A stretch of 64,000 bases of DNA from Iris pallida (lineage: Eukaryota; Streptophyta; Magnoliopsida; Asparagales; Iridaceae): assembly GCA_029216955.1 (NCBI GenBank), contig JANAVB010044017.1, positions 6,642,002 through 6,706,001 of the forward strand, in the 5' to 3' direction. The translations under genes and the position numbers were made by a program. This document shows, piece after piece, positions 22,094 to 32,401 of the stretch (its first letter is position 1; every line of letters starts with the position of its first letter). The notes beneath the pieces were generated by a model, which did no database searches, was not told the DNA's origin, and saw nothing but the letters and a program-made list of their open reading frames with translations.

Positions 22094-22417
22094 ATGTCGT
22101 CCGGAGATGCATCCAAAAAAATCGAAGTCACCCAAAAGGTTGAAGCGGGCATTGAAGAACATCCGGCCGAACTGGTCCAGCAAAAGCAGGCAGAGGCAGG
22201 CGAAGGTTCGTCTGCACCCAAACCACCACAAGATATCCATGACTTCCTGCTTGAACCAGGAAAGACTGAAAAGGAAGAGGCCAAAAGGATGGCTGCTTGC
22301 AAGTTCCTCGTGGGTTCCAACAAAGATGTTCTCAGCTCTTTTGCTGATTATGTCTTTGATAAGGACGACAGTGGTCCCCGTCCCAATGTTCATAAGTTAG
22401 ACAGTGATCTTCCTTGA
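22094..22417 (+). CDS. Second antisense ORF, 107 aa, unknown function
   Basis: An intact frame, ATG 22094 to TGA 22415-22417, preceded by AAAAAG and a TATA box. It encodes a small, hydrophilic, charged protein (start MSSGDASKKIEVTQKVEAG). The N-terminal half is Glu/Gln/Lys-rich and probably disordered, and the C-terminal half is a possible helical segment (EKEEAKRMAACKFLV, then FADYVFDKD). There is no signal peptide or membrane segment and I recognise no family. It lies immediately downstream of the integrase region and antisense to it. Coding status is supported by its promoter and poly(A) context rather than by homology, so it could be a chance ORF. Confidence 0.5.
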   Translation: MSSGDASKKIEVTQKVEAGIEEHPAELVQQKQAEAGEGSSAPKPPQDIHDFLLEPGKTEKEEAKRMAACKFLVGSNKDVLSSFADYVFDKDDSGPRPNVHKLDSDLP

Positions 22418-22442
22418 TATCATGTAACATCATTTATGATGA

Positions 22443-22448
22443 AATAAA
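22443..22448 (+). terminator. Poly(A) signal of second antisense ORF
   Basis: AATAAA 26 bp after the stop codon of the 107-aa ORF, same strand. Confidence 0.45.
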
Positions 22449-22562
22449 AATCAAACTTTATTTAAGAATTGTCTGATCATATTTACATAAATTTCTGTTA
22501 CATTTATACATAATATTTCTTGAGAAATTTGCCATTGATAGGCATCATTGCAACTCGACCGT

Positions 22563-23855
22563 CTAATTCTGCAAGTTGATATGCTCTATTTGAAAAGACT
22601 TTACTGACAACATAAGATCCTTCCCACTTCGCATCGAATTTGCCTTGCTCGAGTGAGTCATAGTCATAGGACATCTGACTGTTAGAACAAGTTCTCCTTG
22701 TTGAAAGGCTCTGACTTTAACTTTGCGGTTGAAAGTCTTCAAGATGTGGGCTTGATATAGCTCAATATGTTGCTGAGCCATTAACCGCTTCTCGTCGAGT
22801 GCCTACAATTCTTGAAGTCGAAGAAGGTCGTTGTTCTCTATAGTGAGCTCATTGGCAATGGCAATCCTTAAAGAAGGAATTTGAAGTTCTAGAGGAAGAA
22901 CTGCTTTACAACCATACACCAAAAAGAAAGGTGTAAAGCCTGTGGGATTGCGGACCGTAGTTCGGTAGGCCCATAAACATTCACCAAGCTTTTCACTCCA
23001 GTTCCGTTTGTTAGTAGATACAAACTTCTTAAGGAGTTTGATGATAGTTTTGTTGAAGGCTTCAGCTAATCCATTAGCAGGAGGATTTTAGGCTGTAGAA
23101 GCAATATTGTCAATCCTATGATCATCGCAGAATCTTGTGAATTTCTGGCTGATGAATTGTGGTCCGTTGTCATGGATGATTTATCGAGGTACACCAAAAC
23201 GATAAATGACATGGTGTTTGACAAAGTTAATGACACTGCTAGTCTTGACTTCAACCAAAGGTATAGCTTTAGCCTATTTGGAGAAATAATCGGTTATTGC
23301 TAATATGAACCGATGTCCTCTAGAAGAAGGAGGATTGATAGGACCGATGATGTCCATGCCCCAAGCTTTAAAAGGCCAGAAAGCAGCCGTCGGATGCAGA
23401 AATTCTGAAGGTTGATGAATGAAATCTGTATGGATTTGACAAACTCGATATTTCCTTGCATAATCAATGGCGTCTGATAACATAAAGGGCCAGTAGTAAC
23501 CCATTCGTCGGATACGATCCTGTAGCTTAGGACCGGGTTGATGTGCTCCACAGACACCGTCGTGAGCTTCATACAATACTTGTTTTGCTTCATCACCATC
23601 AAGACAACGTAGAAGAAGACCTTCATATGTCCGCCAATAGAGAGTTTTGGTGGTTTGATTGTAGTAGAATCGGAGAGATCGTGGTCGAATACTCGTAGCT
23701 TTTTTTGGATCTTCAGGGAGTATGTCATAGACTACAAAGTCGATGAAGGAAGTCCTCCAATCTTCATTGATAACATTGACTTCAACAAAGTTGTTGAACT
23801 CAATATTACGATTATTTTCAATACAGAATAATTCTCGGTTAGAGATAACCACCAC
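22563..23855 (-). pseudogene. Tat1 integrase
   Basis: Minus-strand end of pol. The 23855-23274 frame contains the zinc-binding N-terminal region (HDGVCGAH, then YRVCQIHTD; the first Cys of the CxxC pair reads Tyr) and the first catalytic Asp (GMDIIGPI). Further downstream the second Asp is in HDNGPQF (about 23165) and the Glu in NGLAEAFNKTI (about 23065), so the D,D,E set is present. Stops interrupt it before the second Asp and before NPPANG, and the C-terminal VRRP-like region is frameshifted (22781-22563). It catalyses strand transfer of the cDNA in intact relatives. This copy is inactive. Confidence 0.85.
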
Positions 23856-23857
23856 CT

Positions 23858-24290
23858 GCTATCTTTTGATAGGGATGGCTAGGACAGCTGCAAGGTTGGC
23901 TAAGGCATCTGCTTCGGTATTGCAAGCTCGACGAACATAGTCGATGAAGAAAGCTTTGAATGATGTAGCCATGTTGATAGCCGCTTCATGATAAGGTACC
24001 AGATCTTGATGTCGAACTTCATAGGTTCCTCTAACCTGGTTGACAACCAGCTTAGAGTCGCCGTAAACTTCGAGATATTTGATATCTAATTGCTTGGCAA
24101 ACTGAAGGCCGATGAGTAGAGCATTATACTCTGCTACGTTGTTGGAGCAGGGTTCATCTAGAGAGTAAGCTCTTTGAATGGTCGATCCATCTGGAGAAAC
24201 GAGAACAACTCCAACTCCTGCTACAATGGCACCATTTGGTCCGATTCTGGATGCACCATCGAAGAATAGATGCTAGGTTGGAAATTCTTC
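23858..24290 (-). pseudogene. Tat1 second (Tat-type) RNase H
   Basis: Read on the minus strand just after a TAG (24275-24273) that precedes HLFFDGAS; related elements have Trp or a similar residue there. The acidic residues expected of RNase H are visible: FDGAS, NVAEYNAL, YGDSKLVVNQV and a final EADALANLA. A second RNase H between the original one and integrase is the known hallmark of plant Tat-lineage elements and is thought to have replaced the degenerate first domain. The fold appears intact apart from the upstream stop. Confidence 0.85.
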
Positions 24291-25574
24291 AGAGATCATG
24301 TTGACTTCCAATGTCTCGTCTGGAATTTCATCGTAAAGCTTGGATGTTTCTGGCACGGGATGAACCGCCAAGAAATCTGCCAGTGCTTGACCATTGACAG
24401 ACTTTTGTGAAACATATATCATGTCATATTGAACTAGGAAAATGGCCCATGTAGCCAGCCGAGAGTTGAGTGTGCTAGGCTTCTTCATGAGTACCCGAAG
24501 AGGATTAACTCGAGAAATGACATGAATGGTTTGACCAATGATGTAATATCGATTCTTTTGAACAGCAAACATGAGAGCCAGGCATTCTTTTTCAACCGGA
24601 CTATAACGGTGTTCAGCACCAATTATAGTACGATTGAGATAGTAGATGGCCTGTTCACGACCCTCTTTGTTCTTTTGGGCAAGTAAAGCACCCAATGAAT
24701 GGTCCATAGCACGGACGTACATTAAGAATGGAATACCTGAGATTGGTGGCACCAAGACTGGTGGATCTATGAGATATCGTTTGATGTCATCGAATGCTTG
24801 TTGACATTCTTCGGTCCAAATAAAAGATACACCCTTCTTTATTAGTTGAGTGAATGGTCTACAGCGTCCAGACAAGTTCGAAATGAACCTCCTGACGTAC
24901 GCAAGTCGACCTTAGAATCCTCGTAGCTCTTTTAGGTTGCGTGGAGGATGCATCTCTTGAATGGCTTTGATCTTCTCGGGATCCACGTGTATACCCTTAG
25001 AGGTATTGACGAAGCCGAGAAACTTACCACTAGAGACACCCAAAAATGACTTGGTGGGATTCATCTTGAGCTGATGTTGGCGCATGAGATTGAAGATAGT
25101 TCTCAGATCTTGGATGTGATCTTCTTTCAGACGACTTTTGACGGCGATATCGTCAACATAACATTGGACTGTTTTACAAAAATGATCTCTGAAGATGATA
25201 GCCCATTGGTAAGTTGCACCAGCGTTCTTGAGACCAAATGGCATCACTGTGTAACAGTAGACTCCACGAGGAGTGCGAAAAGAGGTATGTTTTTCATCTT
25301 CGGGATTCATCCGAATTTGATTGTACCCGAAGAATCCATCCATGAAAGATATTCGCTCGAACCTACAAGTATTGTTGATCATGACATCCGTGATAGGGAG
25401 AGAAAATTCATCTTTTGGACATGCTTCATTAAGATCCTGAAAGTCGATGCAGACTCGGACTTTGCCGCTTTTTTTCAGGACTGAAACAACGTTGGCTACC
25501 CAATCAGGATGTTGTTCTTCTCGAATAAAGCCACAAGCGATGAGCTTCTTGACTTCATCATCGATTGCGTCCAT
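24273..25574 (-). pseudogene. Tat1 reverse transcriptase and first RNase H-like domain
   Basis: The 25574-24912 frame covers RT: VCIDFQDLNEACPKD, motif A FMDGFFGYNQI (catalytic Asp kept), PFGLKNAGATYQ and motif C CYVDDI (25149-25160). A TAA at 24914-24912 replaces the Gln of the usual L-QGRLAY block. The frame then continues to 24273 through FISNLSG and TEECQQAFDDIK into a degenerate RNase H/connection domain (AIYYLNRTI, EKECLALMFA, ATWAIFLVQYD). Both stretches are in one frame. It copies genomic RNA into cDNA in intact relatives. Confidence 0.9.
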
Positions 25575-25685
25575 TATTTTCGGTTTGAATCATCGTTATT
25601 GCTGTTTGACTGGTTTTGTATTGGGCAAAATGTTCAGTTTGTGAGTAGCAACTTTGGGACCAAGACCTGGCATGTCTTCGTAACT

Positions 25686-26561
25686 CTAGGCAAAGACATT
25701 AATGTATTCTTTAATAAGAAGAATCAACTCTTGTTTATCTGCCTCTGGGAGATTCTTGCTAATAAATATTGGACGAGGTGACCCGCTTTCCCCTACATTA
25801 ATTTGAATCAATTGATCTTCAGTAGGGGGTTCATGCTGTTCGAATCGAAGTACCCACTGATTGTCCATCCGTTGAGCCCAAGGATCTGTTTCATGATTTT
25901 CTTCAACATCCTCCTCATAGCCTTCTGGAAATTCAGCGGAGACCATACTAGAAGATACAATCACACGATGGACTTCACCAATACTGGTGTCAGAATTCCA
26001 TGATCTGGAATCAGAAGAGTTAGAGCGTTCTTCGCTATCAGAGTCAAAAACTGCTGGGGATAACATTGGAGGAGAAGCATATCCGAGACCTCTTTTGGTC
26101 CTGCTGTAATACATATCCGACTTTCCTTTTGGAACAGTCGTACGGATAGGAGTTCGTCTACCCTTGCTATAATTGAGGCCATTTTTAAAGTCATAACCCA
26201 TATTACGGATTATGTCTTTTGATTGTTGACTGTAACGACGGAGTTGGAGATGTCCTGTATCGTTAAGTTTGCTGTCATCTGTATAGCTGAATTGTTGTTC
26301 CGGTCCTTTACTAAAAAGTATTGGACTTTCACCTTTCTTTCGAGCAGGAACAATACTGTAAGAATCATCTGGATCTTCAAATAAGACTTCTATTTGAAGA
26401 GATTGTACAACTCTCATTGTGAATGATTTGAAGCTATCTAACACATGCAAATCGCATTTAGTATGATAAATAACATCAGTATACTGGAAAGTAGATGCTT
26501 TTTCATTGATCTGTACATTTGTATTTACAGCAGGACCTTTAGCCTTAGCAGGCTTGGTCAA
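25686..26561 (-). pseudogene. Tat1 pol linker between protease and RT
   Basis: An open frame of 291 codons in the same register as RT. It contains a D/S-rich stretch with EDVEENHETDPWAQRMDNQW (about 25860-25920) and QINVGESGSPRPIFIS, which matches the conserved pre-RT segment of Tat elements (LGT-ENPRPIFIS-type) followed by EADKQELILLIKEYINVFAW. Frame interruptions follow between 25685 and 25575. Confidence 0.75.
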
Positions 26562-26702
26562 ATTGATTACAAGAGGGGGAGAAGAAGAACGTGGAGGAGG
26601 CTTATTACGATGGAGGTCGATAACAAGTGGCTCAGAGGAGGTGAGCTCCCTTTTTTCCTTGTTGTGAGTTAAATCAACAACAAGTGGCTCAGAAGAAGTG
26701 AG

Positions 26703-27836
26703 CTACTTTTTGTCCTTGTTACGACGTAAGTCGATAACAAGTGGCTCAGAAGAGGTGAGCTCCCTTTTATCTTGATCGCCATCAACAGGTTTCTTCTGAA
26801 TTGATAGGTGAATAGCCAGTGGTTTAGAAGACTGAGGATGATAAATGCGCCCTTTGACAGGTATGATGAGAGTGTCATTGCGTACTGCTTCTTGGTCTTC
26901 TTCAGTATCCATGGCCAATACCACTTTCATAAATTCTTCCTTGTACATACGAGCGTCGTTGCAGTATGCTTCGACACCCTTGAAAGGATAAAGGTCTGCA
27001 ACCTCCTTGTGAACTTCTCCTTTATCATCGACATATTTAAAGCATTGATGAAGAGTTGATGGAACAACATTATGTTCATGGAGGAATGGTCTTCCCAGAA
27101 GAGCGTTGTAAGAACAACCATGATTATCGATGATATAGAAGGTCACCTTTGTGCGAAGATTGCCTATTTGGAGTTTTAGGCGAATCTTACCCAAAGGTTC
27201 ACTCGTTCTTTGGTTGAATCCCAAGATAGTGGTGATTGTGCTTGAAAGACTATGCACTGGTATCTTCAATGCATCAAGCATCGTCTTTGGCATGATGCTA
27301 AGAGCAGACCCTGGATCTATCAGGATACGATCGACTTTTATCGAATCGACATACCCTGTATAGTAGAGAGGACGATCATGTCTATTATCCTCCAGTAGCA
27401 TATCATCCTGAGTGAAAGTGATGTTTGGAATCAACTCTAATACGCTGTGACAATGACGACAAAAGACCGATTCTGCTTCCGGCTTTTTGAGAAGAGTTAG
27501 ACAAGTTTCAGCCTGCATCAGGGCTTCACTTAGAGTTTTTCGAGTCTCTTTGGAAAGGCGCAAGAGCTCGAAGATTGATAGCCTAGCCGGTGTATTGGCT
27601 AGTTGAGCCAATATATCAAAGTTGTACGGCTTTTTAAGTCCTGTAGGAGATGATTTCTTCAAGGATTTATCGAAGCGGACTTGCTGTTTGCCTTTATCAG
27701 CGATTGCCGGCTTAGAAGGAATAGGTACTACAACTGGTGAGGATGTAGAAAGAATCTCTTCAGAGGAAGTAGATTGTACTGGAGCAGGTTCAGAAGAAGA
27801 GGCAGGATTCTCTTGAGTTTCAGGATACTCTTTCAA
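26703..27836 (-). pseudogene. Tat1 protease region
   Basis: A 377-codon frame in the same register as RT. The N-terminal part includes KKPYNFDILAQLANTPARLS, also present in Tat2. The aspartic protease core is ILIDPGSALSIMP (near 27300-27325), then LGFNQRTSEPLGKIRLKLQI and ALLGRPFLHEHNVVPS. DPG replaces the more common DSG, as in several plant Tat elements. The C-terminal LHQCFKYVDDKGEVHKEVADL, PFKGVEAYC block is conserved in Tat2. The end at 26703 runs into three tandem copies of a GTGGCTCAGA-type stretch (26590-26760). Confidence 0.85.
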
Positions 27837-27859
27837 GTAGGCTTTCCCTGATCTGGTGC

Positions 27860-28330
27860 CTAGTAGAATTTCTTCTCAACTATGGGGTCAAAAGACACCA
27901 TGTTGTAAGTCTTTGTCTTGCTTTTGGAGCGGTCTTTCTTCTTAAAAGAAGAGGAAACTTCGAACTCTGAAGCAAGATCTGGATGGATCCACATAACTTT
28001 GCCATTGTCAAGAGACAAGGGAATGAGACCTTCATTTGTTGGAGGAGGGAGATTCTCAATCTCAAGAGTAGCTTTGGGAATAGGAATGACACCGTATTGT
28101 ACCATCTGCGGAGGGAAGTCACCAAATTAGACTGAAACCATATTTGCAGTAACAATCTTCTCGTCTTGCTGCAAAGTGACGACACCAACATTGACAAGCT
28201 CTTGAATTTTGTCCTTGAGCACGTAGCATGCTCGAGTAGGGTGTCCAATTAACCTGTGGTAGACACAATATTTAGGATGATCTGTCTTACCGACTTTAAC
28301 AGGTTTCTTTGGGTCTGGGAGCTAAATCTT
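27860..28330 (-). pseudogene. Tat1 gag zinc-finger and gag/protease junction
   Basis: Minus-strand reading from 28324: TAG, LPDPKKPVKVGKTDHPKYC, then the CVYHRLIGHPTRAC knuckle (CX2HX4HX4C, about 28225-28270), LKDKIQELVNVG, ANMVSV, TAA (28129-28127), FGDFPPQ, GVIPIPKATLEIENLPPP and VMWIHPDL. Both stops have counterparts at the same sites in Tat2. The frame ends at 27860. The knuckle probably binds RNA, as in other gag proteins. Confidence 0.8.
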
Positions 28331-29464
28331 GTTGCTTTTGAGTAAGCAATCAAAAATGCTTGCAGTGTCATTCTCATCGAAGGAATATTCTACTTTCGGA
28401 CGAGGTTCCCTCGGTGGAGGTGCAGAAGGATTAGAAGTGGATGTAGGCGGGGCCACGTTGACAGCCAGAGATTCTTTATTCTTGTTCAGATTGATGTTCA
28501 AAGTTTCTTTTGTTGTTATGGCGGTTGCCACCACCTGATATCTGGTGTTCATTCCCGTCGGGGTTAGACATTTGTACCCCTAATTGCTTGAACTTGTCAG
28601 CGCTAACTTCAGAAGCTTTCGTGTTGACAATAAAAGAGGGCCAATCTTGGAACTGAGTAGATCTTGTCCATATACTGATGATAGGCAAACGATTTGCCTT
28701 ACAAGTATCAATAGTGACAGCAGCTGGAGTTCCGGGAGGTATCTTCAAGGCTTCACGGCGGAACCGTTCGATGAAACTCTCAGCAGTTTTATTGTGTTTC
28801 TGTTTGATTTTGTTGAGAGCCGACATAGTCATGTCGTTTAATCCTTCATAGAACCGTTCTAAGAAGATTTGCTTGAGACCTGAGAAGGAAGTGATACAAC
28901 CATCGGGCAAACTTCTGTACCATTCGTATGCTACGCCAGCTAAACAGCCGACGAATACTCTGGTAGAAGAGCGTCATTTGGTTGAAGTTGTACAGTCATA
29001 ACCTCAAAGTGGTTAATGAATTGACTGGGAGAAGTGCTGCCATCAAACAGCGAGATAGTTGGAATATTGTACTTTGGAGGAAACGGGACTTCCTTCCATT
29101 CAACAGGGTAAGGTTGTTTGATCCCCAACCTTTGTAAGTTGTCTTTCTCCTTGAAAGCTTCGAACTGAGTTCGCAGGAGCTTCACAGCTTCATTGGCATC
29201 TTCCACTAATGTAGAAGGGATAGGCTGAACCACAGTGTTAGGAGGAGGAACAACATGATAAACACTACCCCCAACACCTGACTGACTGGGTGTAGGTTGG
29301 ACTTGTACAGGAGGTATTTGAGTAGGTGCTATCCCCAGTCCTGCATTAGCAGGCACCGACGATGCTATGATTTCGAGATTTGTAGGCAGTACGGTTGGTG
29401 GTACCGTGTGCTGGGCCACAATGATGGAATGCATACTTGCGACCATTTCCGCCATTGTCTTCAA
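28322..29464 (-). pseudogene. Tat1 gag capsid region
   Basis: The 29464-28940 frame contains EAFKEKDNLQRLGIKQPYP, VPFPPKYNIPTISLFDGSTSP and FEVMTVQLQPND. A single-base shift near 28950 leads to the frame RVFVGCLAGVAYEWYRSLPDG, FSGLKQIFLERFYEG and AESFIERFRREALKIP (28910-28476), the classical Retrotrans_gag block. A second shift leads to 28552-28322 (PKVEYSFDENDT). Tat2 has the same order without frameshifts. Gag builds the cytoplasmic virus-like particle. Confidence 0.85.
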
Positions 29465-29671
29465 CTTATCTTCTAATGCAGCTATTCTTTGTTCTTGACT
29501 AGCTGAACTGGAAGCATCAGGATCTTCATTAACAAGCTGTCACTTCCCTGGGTACAGTAGAAGATATTGTTTGTTCTGAGCTTTCACTGTATGCTTCATA
29601 GTCGGAGAAAGAATCATCTCCTGAGTGAGAAGAAAGAAGATGTTCAAAAGGATCTTGAAGATTCCTTTGAC

Positions 29672-31336
29672 CTATTGTGTCTCGGCTTCGGGATCTGGTA
29701 TGTTGGAATACTCCTTCAGAAGATTCTTGGAGTAAATCCAAATACCGTTGGCTTGGCTTGCGAGGTTTCCCGTGTTTAGAGCACTTCCTACCCCAGTGTC
29801 TCTGGAAGTCATATTGACGGAAGTGTACAGAACTTCTTCTTCATCTTCTGACATAGATTCAGAGTTAGAAAAGTTCAAACGATCGAAGACAGATCGTCTA
29901 GTTGTTTGACAACAACACTTGATAACAACCTTATGATTACAATGGTGATGATCATTTGGTTGAATTGGAAGTGTTGAAGTGTTATCTCGCCTTTGTTTGA
30001 GGTGTTCTCGAAGATCGGGAACAGCAATGGGACAAGGAAAAGTTCGAGGGATATGTTCTTTAATAACATTCGAAACATGGTTCCGTTTCTTCAAATGTTT
30101 TGTCCCTTGAGTGTACAGGGAAGTGCTCATTTCATTAGCATAGGTGTTCGGATTCTTGATCCTGGAAGTCTGCTTCTGATGATGTTTGGTCTTCGGCATT
30201 GGCTGTTTATGTTTTACCGAAGTTGGCCTGTTGAGATAAGTTCTTAGATCAGCAAACTCACCCCCAGGGGTTTTTGTTTGAGACACTAGTAATTTTCTCT
30301 GTCTTGAACGGGAGATCTTGAGGGTTGGAAGATCTTGAAACTCTGCTACCGGAGTAGACAGAATACCTCTCTGATCAGCACACTTCCATTTGGCAAGAAA
30401 AGAAGGAGAATCCTTGTGAGAAAGGATCTTTGTACTGACTGATGCCGGAGCACATTCATATTGATCTTCGACGGTAAAAACCGAAGAAGATTGAGAAAAG
30501 ACCAAAGGACCTTTTCCTTTTTTTTGGAAAGAAGGGTTAGCTAAAGAGCGTTTTCCTCTGTTGTCTTCCAAGTAATGGGACAAGGAAGTTTGAGAAAAGA
30601 CCAAAGGTCCTTTTCCTTTGTTGTGGGGAGGAGGAATAGCCAAAAGACTATCCCCAGTGGGTTGCACAAGAGCAGCAGGGTACTGGAGAGGAATAGAGCT
30701 TTTCTCCTTGTTGTGAGAAGAAGAGAGACTAGCCAAAAGGCTATCTTTCTTTGATTGCACAGACATGGCTTGTACATGGGTGGATGGCACACTGACAGGT
30801 TGCGCAGGAGAGTCCTTAATAAAGAACTTTCTGGTTCTAGCCACAGATACTGTGGTTTGTGCATCAGGAGTTCTTGCCACAGAGTGTTTAGGATGCACTC
30901 TAGTTGCTGAAGTATCAGTTTGCACAGGAAGATTGGCAGCCAACTGTGCCAGAGGCAGAGGAGTCTTATACTGTGATAGGGCAGCATAAGAAGTCTTCTG
31001 TGCATTGACAGCAGCAGCTTCCGCATGAGTAGTTGAGACAGATTGTACAACAGTCTTAGTGGCAGCAACTGTAGACTGTGCAGCAGATTGTGCAGCAGGC
31101 TTCATGGCAGACTTGATAGACTGTGCAGCAGTCTTGGAGACCCACACTGGGCGCACTTTGCTAGTGGCAGAAGTGGTGGCAGTGCGAGGAGTGGTCTTTG
31201 AATTGATCATGGCTTCATAGGCTGTCTAGTTGACCTTCATAACCAGAGTCTTCTGCGTCTTCCCTAGAGACGCTACGTCACATTGAGTTGTCACTTCCTC
31301 GTCGGAGGAGAAAGTTGTCCCCAGCAGAGTCGCCAT
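29672..31336 (-). pseudogene. Tat1 leader ORF upstream of gag
   Basis: The ATG (31336-31334) lies in the primer-binding site, giving MATLLGTTFSSDEE. A TAG at codon 37 (31228-31226) falls where Tat2 reads Gln. The same frame then runs 512 codons from 31210 to a TAG at 29672. It is Ala/Thr/Gln-rich at first (repeats of AAQS and SVART type), with KGKGPLVFSQ duplicated (about 30490 and 30600), and ends with the conserved HNHKVVIKCCC, RRSVFDRL and SEDEEE block. The region up to gag (29671-29465) is frameshifted twice. Extra 5' ORFs are known in some Tat elements; the function is unknown. Confidence 0.75.
31317..31335 (-). promoter_or_regulatory. Tat1 primer-binding site
   Basis: On the minus strand TGGCGACTCTGCTGGGGAC starts 2-3 bp inside the 5' LTR. 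The same 19-mer is in Tat2 (59670-59688). It resembles the tRNA-Arg-type site reported for Ogre/Tat elements; assignment is from memory. Confidence 0.75.
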
Positions 31337-31338
31337 TT

Positions 31339-32249
31339 TGTTTGCAAAAATAAAAGTATGAAACTTTATTGATACAAACTTTGTAAAGATTACAAAAATT
31401 TAGAAAAGTACAACTGTAGGAATCCAATCTAGAAGACGATTGCTTTATCCCTTGGACGATGTGAACTTTGAAGACAGTAGCCTCTGAAGTTGATTTGAAG
31501 GCAAAAGTCTCGGAGAATTGAAGGCAAAAGCCTTGGAAGAATGCATCAGCACTTGGACAAGAACTCCTGGACTCTCTGATAATTCTGAACTTTATTTTTG
31601 ATTTCTGATCTCTGATCCCCTTGAATGGAGACTTGAAACTCTATTTATAGAGTTCTAGAAATAACTAACTTTTAGTTGTTCTAGACTGCGCATGATGGAT
31701 TGCGCATGAATTGGATTGCGCAACAGTAGACTATACAGGCAGTTGTCTGATCATGGGCCAACTGTCTTAGACACATGGCATCATTTGATTGAAATGCGCA
31801 TGATCGTGCATAGACGGTTGCCACGTAATGAGCAATTGATGGCATAAATGCCACGTATATGTTGTCAGTTGTGTTGATAGAGCACGCAACCTGAATTATG
31901 CTGACTTTGGATTATGCAGGAATGGACTGCGCAGGCATGGATTGTGCCAATATGGATTGCGCATCCAATAGGCTGACCGATTATGCTTCCAGCTGTCCTC
32001 GAGCATTGTGCTGCACGATTAAACAAACAGTTGCCTCGTTCTCCGCGCTGTCAGCTGTCAGAAGATTTGATTGTGTCAGGTAATGAAGATGATTTGTCAC
32101 ATCAGCCTGCGCGCTTGAGAGTGTGCGCAGTCTAGTGTGCACAATCTGTATACTGCGTAATCTGATGTCTGCGCAGTTCATTTGAAAGATGCATTTCTTG
32201 ATCTTCATGACTTTGTTGATGTGTGTAACTTGATTTTTTAGGACCTACA
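31339..32249 (-). repeat. Tat1 5' LTR
   Basis: 911 bp, starting TGTTTGCAAA and ending GGACCTACA on the plus strand, so TGTAGGTCC...GCAAACA in element orientation. Minus-strand TATA box at 31642-31649. It differs from the 3' LTR by scattered substitutions and short indels, one of which adds a second GCGCAGG word near 31926. Confidence 0.9.
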
Positions 32250-32254
32250 ATGAG
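32250..32254. repeat. Target-site duplication of Tat1 (right copy)
   Basis: ATGAG follows the terminal CA of Tat1 and matches 15506-15510. The uninterrupted copia LTR at about 46775 reads CCATGATCATGAC, consistent with insertion there. Confidence 0.85.
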
Positions 32255-32401
32255 CATGACAAAAGCATAAATGCTTCATTGAGGAGTTAATACTTTTTTC
32301 TACTAGAAAAACACCCCCATATGGCACCCAAGTGCCCCACCATACCTCATGTCAACACAAGCAAAGCTTTATATAGAGATACTCACTTTTTGGTGTGAGC
32401 A
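32255..32401 (-). repeat. Copia 3' LTR, second portion
   Basis: Continues the copia LTR after Tat1 (GCATAAATGCTTCATTGAGGAG ... TTTTTGGTGTGAGCA) and matches 46782-46936. It ends CA on the plus strand, giving TG at the LTR start in element orientation. Confidence 0.8.

Larger units (their letters stand above)
15511..32249 (-). mobile_element. Tat1: Ty3/gypsy Tat-lineage element with antisense genes
   Basis: LTRs of 897 bp (15511-16407) and 911 bp (31339-32249) flank an internal region read on the minus strand. The target duplication is ATGAG (15506-15510 and 32250-32254). Minus-strand order: PBS, leader ORF, gag, protease, RT, RNase H, second RNase H, integrase. The second RNase H is diagnostic of the plant Tat/Ogre/Retand lineage. 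Between integrase and the 3' LTR lie about 6 kb holding two plus-strand gene units. Scattered stops and frameshifts show that this copy cannot make a full polyprotein. It inserted into the copia 3' LTR. Confidence 0.93.
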
